A DNA stretch of 64,000 nucleotides from Polaromonas sp. YR568 (GTDB lineage: Bacteria > Pseudomonadota > Gammaproteobacteria > Burkholderiales > Burkholderiaceae_C). Shown here one piece after another: positions 7,688 through 16,194 of the stretch (positions within the stretch are counted from its first letter, which is position 1; each line of letters opens with the position of its first letter). Both the position numbers and the translations under genes were made by a program. Where the stretch lies: positions 1-64,000 of the forward strand of contig NZ_FPBM01000002.1 of assembly GCF_900116715.1 (NCBI RefSeq). The letters run 5' to 3'. A model generated the notes under the pieces. That model did no database searches. It worked only from the letters and a program-made list of their open reading frames with translations, and was not told where the DNA came from.

Positions 7688-8476
7688 GTGATCGACAACC
7701 GACTTTCCGTGGCGCCCGGCGCTGCGATTTCCCCCATGACGCCGAGCGATATTGAAACCATAGAGCGAGCCACCGTTGCGGCGGTATCACCCGAAGCCGT
7801 TGAAGAATTTCAGGGCTGGCTGCTGCCCTTTGACAGCGGAACGGTGAGCCGGGCCCGCAGCGCGGTGCCCTTGCGCCACGGCCCGGTTGAAAACGCCATG
7901 GTCGACCAGATTGAGGCGCGCTACCGGGCACGCGGGCTGCGTACGGTGTTCCGCCTGGCTCAGGCGGCCTGTTTCGACAGCTTGCGGCAAGAGCTGGCGC
8001 GGCGCGGCTACCAGACCGGCAAGCCGGTGCTGGTCCAGGTGGCGGCCGTGAAGACCATGCGCGACGTCTGCACCGCCACCCCCGCCGAAACCGCAGATTC
8101 ACCCGATGCGGGGTGGGCAGCGCTCTTTCTGGCCGAAGGCTTTGACCCGGTAGATGGCGCCAGCCGGGTCAAGGCCTTGAGCCGTGCGCAGGGTTCGGTG
8201 TTCGCCAGCGTTCGTGACCAGGACAAAACCGTGGCGGCCGGCGCCGGCGCATTCAGCCACGGCTGGTCCAGCGTGCACGGCATGCGTACCGACCAGGGCT
8301 TCAGGGGCCGGGGGCTGGCCGGGCGGGTCCTGGCAGGTATTGCGGACGTTGCGGCACAGCGGGGCATAACACGGGTGTTCCTGCAGGTCGAAGACGTCAA
8401 CACACCGGCGCTGGCCTTATACCGGCGCGCGGGCTTTGAAACGGTCTGGAGTTACGACTACTGGACTCAGCCCTGA
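7688..8476 (+). CDS. GNAT-family N-acetyltransferase
   Basis: 262 residues from a GTG start; an in-frame ATG at 7736 is an alternative and neither has a clear ribosome-binding site. The acetyl-CoA site is in the C-terminal half, with MRTDQGFRGRGLAGRVLAG (R/Q-x-x-G-x-G) and the late helix NTPALALYRRAGFETVWSY near residues 235-255. The N-terminal half is diverged, as in two-domain GNAT proteins where only the second half binds the cofactor. The acceptor substrate cannot be read from sequence. Confidence 0.82.
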   Translation: MIDNRLSVAPGAAISPMTPSDIETIERATVAAVSPEAVEEFQGWLLPFDSGTVSRARSAVPLRHGPVENAMVDQIEARYRARGLRTVFRLAQAACFDSLRQELARRGYQTGKPVLVQVAAVKTMRDVCTATPAETADSPDAGWAALFLAEGFDPVDGASRVKALSRAQGSVFASVRDQDKTVAAGAGAFSHGWSSVHGMRTDQGFRGRGLAGRVLAGIADVAAQRGITRVFLQVEDVNTPALALYRRAGFETVWSYDYWTQP

Positions 8477-8514
8477 GCGCTGAGCCGGCGCACCCGAAGG
8501 CCGCCCGTCAGGCT

Positions 8515-9324
8515 TCAGCCCGCTTCCGCCGGCTCCGCAATGCCGCCCACCACGTGGCTGAAGCCGCCATCGACATAGGTAATCTCGGCGCTCACGCCGC
8601 CGGCCAGGTCGCTCAGCAAAAAGGCGGCGACATTGCCGACGTCTTCAATCGTCACATTGCGGCGGATCGGCGAGGCCTCGGCCACCACGCTCAAAATCTT
8701 GCCGAAGCCCTTGATGCCGCTGGCAGCCAGGGTTTTGATCGGGCCGGCGCTGATGCCGTTGACGCGCATGCCCTTGGGGCCCAGCGACTCGGCCAGGTAA
8801 CGCACCGAGGCTTCCAGGCTGGCCTTGGCCAGGCCCATGGTGTTGTAGTTGGGCACAGTACGCACGGCGCCCAGGTAAGTCAGCGTGAGCAGGGCGGATT
8901 TTTTGTTCAGGTAGGGCAGGGCTGCCTTGGCCATCGCCGGAAAGCTGTAGGCGCTGATGTCGTGGGCAATCTTGAAGGCTTCGCGCGATAGGCCGTCCAG
9001 GAAATCGCCGGCAATCGCCTCGCGCGGCGCAAAGCCGATGCTGTGCACAAAGCCGTCAAAGGTCGGCCAGGTTTTGGAAAGGTCAACAAACATCTTCTCG
9101 ATCTGCGCGTCGTCGCCCACGTCGCAGTCAAAAATCAGCTTGGAGTCGAAATCGGCCGCGAACTCGGTGATGCGGTCCTTGAAGCGCTCACCGACGTAGC
9201 CGAAGGCCAGTTCGGCGCCCTGGGCATGGCAGGCCTTGGCAATGCCGTAGGCGATGGACCGGTTGGAGAGCACGCCCGTGATCAACAGTTTTTTGCCGGT
9301 GAGGAATCCAGTGTGTGTGGCCAT
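8515..9324 (-). CDS. fabI: Enoyl-[acyl-carrier-protein] reductase (NADH)
   Basis: 269 residues. This SDR enzyme reduces trans-2-enoyl-ACP in the last step of each fatty acid elongation cycle. The nucleotide-binding start [20 protein letters not shown] matches the FabI pattern GVxSxxSIA, and the catalytic residues are Y150, Y160 and K167 (YNTMGLAK), equivalent to E. coli Y146, Y156 and K163. [13 protein letters not shown] is the flexible loop targeted by triclosan-type inhibitors. I chose the ATG at 9324 because GGAG precedes it and upstream codons are not family sequence. It is divergent from yejA with a 107-base gap. Confidence 0.96.
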   Translation of the reverse strand: MATHTGFLTGKKLLITGVLSNRSIAYGIAKACHAQGAELAFGYVGERFKDRITEFAADFDSKLIFDCDVGDDAQIEKMFVDLSKTWPTFDGFVHSIGFAPREAIAGDFLDGLSREAFKIAHDISAYSFPAMAKAALPYLNKKSALLTLTYLGAVRTVPNYNTMGLAKASLEASVRYLAESLGPKGMRVNGISAGPIKTLAASGIKGFGKILSVVAEASPIRRNVTIEDVGNVAAFLLSDLAGGVSAEITYVDGGFSHVVGGIAEPAEAG

Positions 9325-9431
9325 GCGGGAGAGCTCCAGTAGGTACGTAACGGTTAAACAGGTGAAGGGGGCAGGGAACGCGGTGCCGGTGCACTGCAAT
9401 CCCGCCGACTCAAGTAGTGCAGAATTGTCGC

Positions 9432-11231
9432 ATGCGAAGTTTGCTGGTTTGGGTCCTGCTGGGTCTTTCATCACCGTCATGGGCCGCGCACGGCTATGCG
9501 CTCTGGGGAGACCTCAAGTACCCCGCGGGGTTTGCCCACTTCGACTATGTCAACCCCGCCGCGCCCAAGGGCGGCGACCTGCGCCTGGTCAGCAACCTGC
9601 GCTACTCGACCTTCGACAAATACAACCCCTTCACCATCAAAGGCTCGGCGCCGGCCTACCTGTCGGACTTCATGTTCGACTCGCTGCTGACAGGCGCGAT
9701 GGACGAGACCGCCTCAGGCTACGGCCTGCTGGCCGAAGACGTCGAGGTGTCGTCCGACGGGCTGACGGCCACCTTCCGCCTGCGCAAGGAGGCGCGCTTT
9801 CACAATGGCGACCCGGTGCTGGCCGCCGACGTCAAGTACAGCTTTGACACCCTGATGGGCCCGCATACCTCGCCGGCCTACAAAACCCTGCTCGAAGACG
9901 TCGCGGCCTGTGAGGTCACCGGTGAGCGCACGGTGCGCTTTCGCTTCAAGAAGCCGAACCGCGAACTGCCGCTGACGGTGGGCGGCTTGCCGGTGTTCAG
10001 CCGCAAGTGGGGCATGGACGCTACCGGCAAGGCCAAGCCCTTTAACGAGGTCGTGACCGATATCCCGATCGGCAGCGGAGCCTACCGTATCGGCCCGGTG
10101 GTTTTCGGCAAAGACATCACTTATGTGCGCGACAAGGCTTACTGGGGGGAAAAGCTCAATGTCCGGGTCGGCACCGACAATTTCGACAGCGTCACCGTCA
10201 AGATCTACAAGGACAACACCGCCCGGCTGGAGGCGCTGAAAGCCGGCGAGTTCGACATCATGCGGTTTTTCTCGGCCGGCGACTGGGCCCGGCGCCTGAG
10301 CGGCAAACGCTTTGACAGCGGCGAGCTCGTCAAAGGCGAGTTCAAGCACAGCCTGCCTTCGGGCTTCCAGAGTTATGTGCTCAATACCCGGCGCGAAAAG
10401 CTCAAGGACCCGCGCGTGCGCGAGGCCCTGGGCCTGGCGATTGACTACGAATGGATGAACCGCCAGCTGTTTTACGGCGCCTACCAGCGCGTGTCGGGCC
10501 TGTTTGGCAACACCGACTGCCATGCCACCGGCCTGCCGGCGCCCGAAGAGCTGGCCCTGATGGAGCCCTGGCGCAAAGACATCCCGGCAGCGGCGTTCGG
10601 CCCCATGTACGTGCCGGCGCGCACCGATGGTGATTCTTCCTTGCGCGCCAATTTGCGCCGTGCCCAGGCCTTGCTGAAGGAAGCCGGCTGGGAAGTGCGG
10701 GATGGCAAGCTGCGCAACGCCAAGGGCGAGCCCATGGTGCTCGAATACCTGGACAGCAGCGAAGGCGGTGTGCGCACGATTTCGCCGTGGATGCGCGCCC
10801 TTGAAAAACTGGGCATACAGCTCAGCTTCCGCCAGGCCGATTTCGCGCTGTACCAGCAGCGCCTGGACAAATTCCAGTTCGACATCATCTCCATCGCCTA
10901 TCCCGGCACCAACAACCCGGGCCAGGAGTTTGCCGACCTGTTCGGCACCAAGGCCGCCTCCACGGAAGACTCGGGCAACTTCAGCGGCGCCGCCAATCCC
11001 GCGATCGATGCCATGATTACCAAAATGACCGGCGCCAAAACCAAGGCTGAACTGCTGCCCGCCTGCCGTGCTCTGGAGCGCATCGTGGCGCACAGCCACT
11101 ATCTGCTGCCGCAGTGGACGGCCGGCACCCACCGCGTGGTGTACAACGCCCGCCGCCTTGCCATGCCGGGCCAGATGCCGCCTTATGCGCCTGGCGAGAC
11201 CTGGATCATTAACACCTGGTGGAAAAAATGA
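9432..11231 (+). CDS. yejA: Peptide ABC transporter, periplasmic binding protein (YejA type)
   Basis: 599 residues from the ATG at 9432; a GTG at 9417 would add five residues before the signal peptide and is less likely. The signal sequence [18 protein letters not shown] ends at an AWAAHG-type cleavage site. The SBP_bac_5 fold follows, with [20 protein letters not shown], the sorting pattern of YejA, and [32 protein letters not shown]. The protein captures oligopeptides for the YejBEF complex encoded next; in E. coli this importer takes up microcin C. Genes yejA-B-E-F lie in order on one strand. Confidence 0.92.
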   Translation: MRSLLVWVLLGLSSPSWAAHGYALWGDLKYPAGFAHFDYVNPAAPKGGDLRLVSNLRYSTFDKYNPFTIKGSAPAYLSDFMFDSLLTGAMDETASGYGLLAEDVEVSSDGLTATFRLRKEARFHNGDPVLAADVKYSFDTLMGPHTSPAYKTLLEDVAACEVTGERTVRFRFKKPNRELPLTVGGLPVFSRKWGMDATGKAKPFNEVVTDIPIGSGAYRIGPVVFGKDITYVRDKAYWGEKLNVRVGTDNFDSVTVKIYKDNTARLEALKAGEFDIMRFFSAGDWARRLSGKRFDSGELVKGEFKHSLPSGFQSYVLNTRREKLKDPRVREALGLAIDYEWMNRQLFYGAYQRVSGLFGNTDCHATGLPAPEELALMEPWRKDIPAAAFGPMYVPARTDGDSSLRANLRRAQALLKEAGWEVRDGKLRNAKGEPMVLEYLDSSEGGVRTISPWMRALEKLGIQLSFRQADFALYQQRLDKFQFDIISIAYPGTNNPGQEFADLFGTKAASTEDSGNFSGAANPAIDAMITKMTGAKTKAELLPACRALERIVAHSHYLLPQWTAGTHRVVYNARRLAMPGQMPPYAPGETWIINTWWKK

Positions 11232-11247
11232 ACACCCCCGTCGGACG

Positions 11248-11329
11248 TTCGCTTCGCGTAACGCCTTCCCCCCTCCAAGGGGGCGGCGCCTGTGGCCTGG
11301 CGGAGCCAGTTCCACGGCCCCCGCTGGGC
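11248..11329. repeat. GC-rich interspersed repeat, copy A
   Basis: Lies between yejA and yejB. The words TTCGCTTCGCGTAACGC, CCCCCCTCCAAGGGGGC, GGCGGAGCCAGTTCC and GGCCCCCGCTGGG recur, slightly altered, at 24087-24168 and partly at 12376-12460. Three nested palindromes could fold into hairpins. I recognise this as a family-wide Comamonadaceae intergenic repeat. It separates two genes that normally abut. Confidence 0.7.
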
Positions 11330-11346
11330 TTTGCAGGGCTCTGATC

Positions 11347-12375
11347 ATGTTTGCCTACATTCTCAAACGCTGTCTGTTGATGATTCCGACTTTGTTCGGC
11401 GTGCTGCTGATCACCTTTGTGGTGACGCAGTTTGTGCCGGGCGGGCCGGTGGAGCAGTACATGGCTGAGGCCAAAGCGGGTGCCGGCCGCGGCGCTGAGG
11501 GGGGTGGCCTGAGCTACCGGGGCGGGCAGGGCGTGGATCCAAAACGCGTTGAGCAGATCAAGGCGCTTTACGGTTTTGACAAACCGGCGCCGGAGCGCTT
11601 TTACCTGATGCTCAAGCAGTTTTTGAGCTTTGACCTGGGCAAGAGCTTCTTTCAGAACAAAGACGTCTGGCAGCTGATCAAGGAGAAGCTGCCGGTTTCC
11701 GTCAGCCTGGGTTTGTGGACCTTTTTTATCAGCTACCTGGTGGCGGTGCCACTGGGCGTGGCCAAGGCGGTGCGTGCCGGCTCGCGTTTTGATTTCGTCA
11801 CCACCTTGCTGGTGCTGACCGGCTATGCGATTCCGGGCTTTGTGCTGGGCGTTGCGTTGCTGGTGATCTTCGGCGGGCAGCTGCAATGGTTTCCGCTGCG
11901 CGGGCTGACCTCGTCCAACTGGGAGACCTTGAGCTGGGGCGCGCGCATCACCGACTACCTCTGGCACATCACCTTGCCGGTCACGGCGATGGTGCTGGGC
12001 AGCTTTGCCGTCACCGCCATGCTGACCAAAAACGCCTTCCTGGAAGAGATCCGCAAGCAATACGTGCTGACGGCCCGCGCCAAGGGCCTGGGCGAGCGCC
12101 AGGTGCTGTGGAAGCATGTGTTCCGAAATGCGCTGATCCCCATCATTACCGGCTTTCCGGCGGCCTTTATCGGGGCATTTTTCACCGGCTCGCTGCTGAT
12201 CGAAACCTTGTTCTCGCTGGACGGCATGGGCCTGCTCAGCTATGAAAGCATCATCCGGCGCGACTACCCGGTGGTGCTGGGCACGCTTTATCTCTTTACC
12301 TTGATTGGCCTCTTTACGAAGCTGATTTCCGATTTGTCTTATGTCTGGGTGGATCCGCGTGTACGGTTTGACTGA
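11347..12375 (+). CDS. yejB: Peptide ABC transporter permease (YejB type)
   Basis: 342 residues, an inner-membrane BPD_transp_1 permease. The first membrane helix is LLMIPTLFGVLLITFVVTQF, and the periplasmic insert with GGLSYRGGQGVDPKRVEQIK between the first and second helices is typical of YejB. The EAA loop that contacts the ATPase reads QYVLTARAKGLGERQVLWKH. It pairs with YejE to form the membrane channel. The final eight bases overlap the inferred start of yejE. Confidence 0.93.
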   Translation: MFAYILKRCLLMIPTLFGVLLITFVVTQFVPGGPVEQYMAEAKAGAGRGAEGGGLSYRGGQGVDPKRVEQIKALYGFDKPAPERFYLMLKQFLSFDLGKSFFQNKDVWQLIKEKLPVSVSLGLWTFFISYLVAVPLGVAKAVRAGSRFDFVTTLLVLTGYAIPGFVLGVALLVIFGGQLQWFPLRGLTSSNWETLSWGARITDYLWHITLPVTAMVLGSFAVTAMLTKNAFLEEIRKQYVLTARAKGLGERQVLWKHVFRNALIPIITGFPAAFIGAFFTGSLLIETLFSLDGMGLLSYESIIRRDYPVVLGTLYLFTLIGLFTKLISDLSYVWVDPRVRFD

Positions 12376-13495
12376 CCCCCCTGAAGCCACCTCCGGTGGC
12401 CTTCCCCCCGAGGGGACGCCTCCTGCGGACGGGCAAAGCCCGATCCGCGGCGGCACTGGTTCGGAGCCGTACGTTTCCAACTCGCCTGCGCGGCGCGCGT
12501 GGCGGCGTTTCAGGCGCAACAAGCTGGGGTTCTACAGCCTGGTGGTGTTCTGCGCACTGGTGGTGCTGAGCCTGTTTGCCGAGCTGGTCTCGAACGACAG
12601 GCCGCTGCTGGTGCGCTATGAGGGCGGTTATTACTTTCCCATGGTCAAGGACTACAGCGAAAAAACCTTTGGCGGCGATTTCGACACGACCACCGATTAC
12701 CTTGACCCATTCATCCAGGAGCGGCTGGCGCGCGGCAGCAATTTTGCGGTGTATACGCTCAACCCTTACGGGCCCAACACGCTGAATTATTTCGCGAAAG
12801 AGCCAAACCCCTCCAAGCCGACGCGGGCCAACCTGCTGGGCACCGACGACCGGGGGCGTGACCTGCTGGCCCAGCTGATTTACGGCTTTCGGGTCAGTGT
12901 GCTGTTTGCGCTGGCGCTGACGGTCACCGGCGTGCTGCTGGGCATGCTGACGGGGGCGCTGCAAGGCTATTTCGGCGGCAAGACCGATTTGCTGTTCCAG
13001 CGTTTCATCGAAATCTGGGGCTCCATGCCGGAGCTCTATTTGCTCATCATCTTCAGCGCCGTCTTTGCGCCCAGTGTGGCCTTGTTGCTGATTTTGCTCA
13101 GCCTTTTCGGCTGGATGGGGCTGTCGGACTATGTGCGAGCCGAATTCCTGCGCAACCGGCAGATGGACTATGTGCGCGCCGCGCGTGCGCTGGGCGTGGG
13201 CAACCTGCACATCATCTGGCGCCACATCCTGCCCAACAGCCTGACGCCGGTTGTCACGTTTTTGCCCTTTCGCATGAGCGGTGCGATCCTGGCGCTGACT
13301 TCGCTGGATTTCCTGGGCCTGGGCGTGCCGCCGGGCACGCCGTCGCTGGGCGAATTGCTGTCGCAGGGCAAAAACAGCATTGACGCCTGGTGGATTTCGC
13401 TGTCGACCTTTGCGGTGCTGGTCATCACGTTGCTGCTACTCACCTTTATGGGCGACGCCTTGCGCGACGCGCTTGACCCCAGGAAGGCCGACTGA
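12368..13495 (+). CDS. yejE: Peptide ABC transporter permease (YejE type)
   Basis: About 375 residues. The conserved region begins at RRAWRRFRRNKLGFYSLVVF, residues 42-61; the DppC-like helices follow, with SLDFLGLGVPPGTPSLGELLSQG near the C-terminus and the EAA loop RQMDYVRAARALGVGNLHIIWRH. No ATG lies between the end of yejB and the conserved part. The only in-frame starts are TTG 12368, GTG 12359 and ATG 12341, all inside yejB. The first 35-40 residues are therefore encoded by a GC-rich repeat (12376-12460) and are Pro/Gly-rich, without membrane character. I chose TTG 12368 as the shortest option; the start is uncertain. Confidence 0.88.
   Translation: MTDPPEATSGGLPPEGTPPADGQSPIRGGTGSEPYVSNSPARRAWRRFRRNKLGFYSLVVFCALVVLSLFAELVSNDRPLLVRYEGGYYFPMVKDYSEKTFGGDFDTTTDYLDPFIQERLARGSNFAVYTLNPYGPNTLNYFAKEPNPSKPTRANLLGTDDRGRDLLAQLIYGFRVSVLFALALTVTGVLLGMLTGALQGYFGGKTDLLFQRFIEIWGSMPELYLLIIFSAVFAPSVALLLILLSLFGWMGLSDYVRAEFLRNRQMDYVRAARALGVGNLHIIWRHILPNSLTPVVTFLPFRMSGAILALTSLDFLGLGVPPGTPSLGELLSQGKNSIDAWWISLSTFAVLVITLLLLTFMGDALRDALDPRKAD
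12376..12460. repeat. GC-rich interspersed repeat, copy B (translated in yejE)
   Basis: Contains GCCACCTCCGGTGGC, CCCCCCGAGGGGACGCCTCC, GACGGGCAAAGCCCGATCC and GGCGGCACTGG, the same order of hairpins as copies A and C. It sits exactly at the yejB/yejE junction and is open in the yejE frame, so it supplies the N-terminus of YejE. Confidence 0.65.
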
Positions 13496-15141
13496 TGACT
13501 ACGCCACTCCTTGACGTCCAGAACCTGCGTATTTCGTTTGCGGGCAAATCCGTTGTGCACGGCATCGATTTTTCCATCGCACCGGGCGAAAAGCTGGCGC
13601 TGGTGGGCGAGTCGGGTTCGGGCAAGACGGTGACGGCGCTGAGCCTGCTGCGTCTGGCGCAAAACGCTACCGTGGGTGGAAAGGCCGTCTTTACCGGCGT
13701 GAATGCGGCTGAGCGCACGGCCAGCGGATCCCCACCCAAGGCGCCGGTTGACCTGTTGTCCTTGCCGGAGCAGTCTCTGCGCGGCATTCGCGGCCGCGAC
13801 ATCGCCATGATCTTCCAGGAGCCCATGACAGCGCTGAACCCCTTGTTCAGTGTGGGCAACCAGATTGCCGAGATCATTCAGCTCAAACAGGGCCTGAGCC
13901 CTGCGGAATGCGCCCAGGCCGCCATCAAACTGCTGGCAGACACGGGGATTACCGAACCCGAAAGGCGGGCCAACTCCTTCCCGCACCAGCTTTCGGGCGG
14001 GCAGCGGCAGCGGGCCATGATCGCGATGGCGCTGGCCTGCCAGCCCCGGCTGCTGCTGGCCGACGAGCCCACCACCGCGCTCGACGTCACCCTGCGCAGC
14101 CAGATCCTCGACCTGCTGGGTGAGCTGCAACGGCGCAACGGCATGGCGGTGCTGATGATCACCCACGACCTGAACCTGGTGCGCCGGTTTGCCGATCGCG
14201 TGGCGGTCATGGAAAACGGCCATATCGTGGAGCAGGGCGCTGTGGCGGAAGTGTTCGCCCGGCCCCAGCATCCCTACACCCGCAAACTCATTGACAGCAG
14301 GCCGCAGCGCGATGGGCTTGCAGCGGCAGACGCCGGCGCGGGCCCGGACGCAGCGCCCACCATGCGCGCGGAAAGCCTGCGCGTGGCCTATCCGGTCTCT
14401 ATTCCAGGCATTCGCGGCTGGTTCAAAAAAGGCGAGTTTGTGGCTGTGAAGGGCGCCAGCTTTCATATTCCCCCAGGCAAGACGCTGGGCGTGATCGGTG
14501 AGTCGGGCTCCGGCAAGTCCACCCTGGCGCTTGCCAGCCTGGGTTTGCTGCCTTTTTCGGGGCAGTTGCAGGCGGCGGGCCAGGCCTGGAGCCGGGAAGC
14601 ATCGCGCAACAAGGCCATCCGCCGTGCCGTGCAGGTGGTGTTTCAGGACCCGTTTTCATCCCTCTCACCTCGCATGCCGGTTGAAGCCATTGTGGAGGAG
14701 GGCCTGACGGTGCACGAGCCCCATCTGGGCTCGGCCGGACGGCGTGAAAGAGCGCTGCAGGCCCTGGCCGACGTAGGCATGACAGACGCCCAGTTTCCGG
14801 GCTTGCTGCAGCGCTATCCGCATGAGTTCTCGGGCGGCCAGCGCCAGCGCCTGGCCATTGCCCGCGCGCTGATCGTCAACCCCAGCCTGCTGGTGCTGGA
14901 CGAGCCTACCAGCGCGCTGGATGTGACCATCCAGAAGCAGGTGCTGGGGCTGCTGCAACGGCTGCAGCGCGAGCGCGGGCTGAGCTACCTGCTGATCACC
15001 CACGATGTGGGCGTGATCCGCGCCATGGCGCACGAAGTCATGGTGATGAAAGATGGAGACGTGCTGGAGTCAGGCTCGCTAAGCGAGGTGCTGGATACGC
15101 CGCAGCACCCCTACACGCGGGTGCTGGTGACGGCTGCCTGA
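13495..15141 (+). CDS. yejF: Peptide ABC transporter, fused double ATPase (YejF type)
   Basis: 548 residues with two complete ABC domains. Domain 1 has Walker A GESGSGKT (about residues 39-46), signature LSGGQRQR and Walker B LLLADEPTT; domain 2 repeats these as GESGSGKS, FSGGQRQR and LLVLDEPTS. Both end with the HPYTR segment of peptide importers. The protein drives uptake through YejBE at the cytoplasmic face. Its ATG shares one base with the yejE stop (TGATG), so translation is coupled. The operon ends here; no clear terminator hairpin follows. Confidence 0.95.
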   Translation: MTTPLLDVQNLRISFAGKSVVHGIDFSIAPGEKLALVGESGSGKTVTALSLLRLAQNATVGGKAVFTGVNAAERTASGSPPKAPVDLLSLPEQSLRGIRGRDIAMIFQEPMTALNPLFSVGNQIAEIIQLKQGLSPAECAQAAIKLLADTGITEPERRANSFPHQLSGGQRQRAMIAMALACQPRLLLADEPTTALDVTLRSQILDLLGELQRRNGMAVLMITHDLNLVRRFADRVAVMENGHIVEQGAVAEVFARPQHPYTRKLIDSRPQRDGLAAADAGAGPDAAPTMRAESLRVAYPVSIPGIRGWFKKGEFVAVKGASFHIPPGKTLGVIGESGSGKSTLALASLGLLPFSGQLQAAGQAWSREASRNKAIRRAVQVVFQDPFSSLSPRMPVEAIVEEGLTVHEPHLGSAGRRERALQALADVGMTDAQFPGLLQRYPHEFSGGQRQRLAIARALIVNPSLLVLDEPTSALDVTIQKQVLGLLQRLQRERGLSYLLITHDVGVIRAMAHEVMVMKDGDVLESGSLSEVLDTPQHPYTRVLVTAA

Positions 15142-15439
15142 GTTCGGTCTGCACTTTCTATTCTCACAAATTACTTTAACCAAATGAAATAGTTAAATGA
15201 TTTATATGAATATTTTTGCAAAATAACCTTGACTTGAATGCGGCCAACCGAGTCCCATCTATCTTTCTCGTTGGGTTGCTTTTCGTCCCATTGCGGTGGA
15301 ATTCAAGTCCGAAAAGCTAGCCAGGAAAAAGACGCCCTTCGCTCAAGGCTTCAGGTTTCCAGCAACGGGGCGCACATCTGATCATCCATAGTTAAGCAAC
15401 AAGTTTTAAGCGCCCTTCGATTTCAGGCACGGAAATTGT
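15142..15439. other. Intergenic region with an AT-rich patch, no gene seen
   Basis: No convincing reading frame or RNA gene. Bases 15165-15235 are strikingly AT-rich against the rest of the window and hold an inverted repeat TTTAAC / GTTAAA (15175-15180 and 15192-15197). This may be an operator or a UP-element-like region; nothing links it to a known regulator. Confidence 0.5.
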
Positions 15440-15468
15440 TTGCATCGATGGGCGCAGCACGTTACAAT
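15440..15468 (+). promoter_or_regulatory. Sigma-70 promoter of the rimP-nusA-infB operon
   Basis: The -35 TTGCAT (15440-15445) and -10 TACAAT (15463-15468) are separated by exactly 17 bases. The start point would be near 15475, leaving a leader of about 90 bases before rimP. Confidence 0.75.
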
Positions 15469-15484
15469 AAGAGCTTCACGACCA

Positions 15485-15515
15485 AATGGGCGGGTTTTCA
15501 CCGCCCATTTTTTTT
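15485..15515 (+). terminator. Leader terminator/attenuator ahead of rimP
   Basis: Nine-base perfect stem AATGGGCGG / CCGCCCATT (15485-15493, 15501-15509) with a seven-base loop and a run of eight T residues. It lies between the promoter and the rimP start with no gene before it, so transcription must pass it to reach the operon. A second G-rich stretch (TTTGGGCG) just after could pair alternatively with CGCCC. A rimP-leader family exists in Rfam; I cannot test whether this matches. Confidence 0.75.
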
Positions 15516-15564
15516 GGGCGTTTGTTTTTGATGCATTGATTTAAAACGGGTTTTAGAAGACTGA

Positions 15565-16161
15565 ATGGCATTGCAAGAGACGATTGAGCAAACTGTGACG
15601 GGGCTTGGCTACGAGCTGGTCGAGATCGAACGCACCGGCGGCGGTTTGCTGCGTGTCACGATCGACATGCCCTACGTCAAAGGCGCCGAGCAGTTCATCA
15701 ATGCCGAAGATTGCGAAAAGGTCACCCGCCAGCTCCAGTTTGTGCTGGAAGTCGAAGGCGCCGAATATGCGCGGCTGGAGGTCAGCTCCCCCGGCATCGA
15801 CAGGCCCTTGCGCAATGAAAAGGATTTTGAGCGTTTTGCCGGTGAGTTGATCGACATCACCCTCAAGGCGCCGATTGGCGTGGCAGCCAGCGCCGGCTCG
15901 ACGGTGGCGGCCAGCCGCAAGAAGTTCCGCGGCACGCTCGAGCGCGCCGCTGCCGGTACCGCCGGCTGGCAAATCGTCTGGAGCGATGAGCCCGCCGTCA
16001 AACCCGGCCAAAAAGTTAGCAAGAAGAAGGTTCCAGCACCGCTGCAGGCGCTGGGTTTTACGCTCGACGAGATCCAGCAGGCGCGCCTTGCGCCTGTGGT
16101 TGATTTCAAGGGGCGTAAACCCAAAATAGCCCCTGGTGCCGAACCCTCTACAGACAATTAA
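15565..16161 (+). CDS. rimP: Ribosome maturation factor RimP
   Basis: 198 residues, slightly longer than the usual 150-180. The N-terminal domain has LGYELVEIERTGGGLLRVTID and the conserved EDCEKVTRQLQFVLEVE, then SSPGIDRPLRNEKDFERFAG, the family signature. The C-terminal SH3-like domain holds an insertion (GVAASAGSTVAASRKKFRGT) and a basic linker KVSKKKVP, which explain the extra length. RimP is needed for 30S assembly. It heads the operon, 33 bases before nusA. Confidence 0.93.
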   Translation: MALQETIEQTVTGLGYELVEIERTGGGLLRVTIDMPYVKGAEQFINAEDCEKVTRQLQFVLEVEGAEYARLEVSSPGIDRPLRNEKDFERFAGELIDITLKAPIGVAASAGSTVAASRKKFRGTLERAAAGTAGWQIVWSDEPAVKPGQKVSKKKVPAPLQALGFTLDEIQQARLAPVVDFKGRKPKIAPGAEPSTDN

Positions 16162-16194
16162 ATTTCAAGAAATGAAGAAAGGCAGGCTTGTGAA

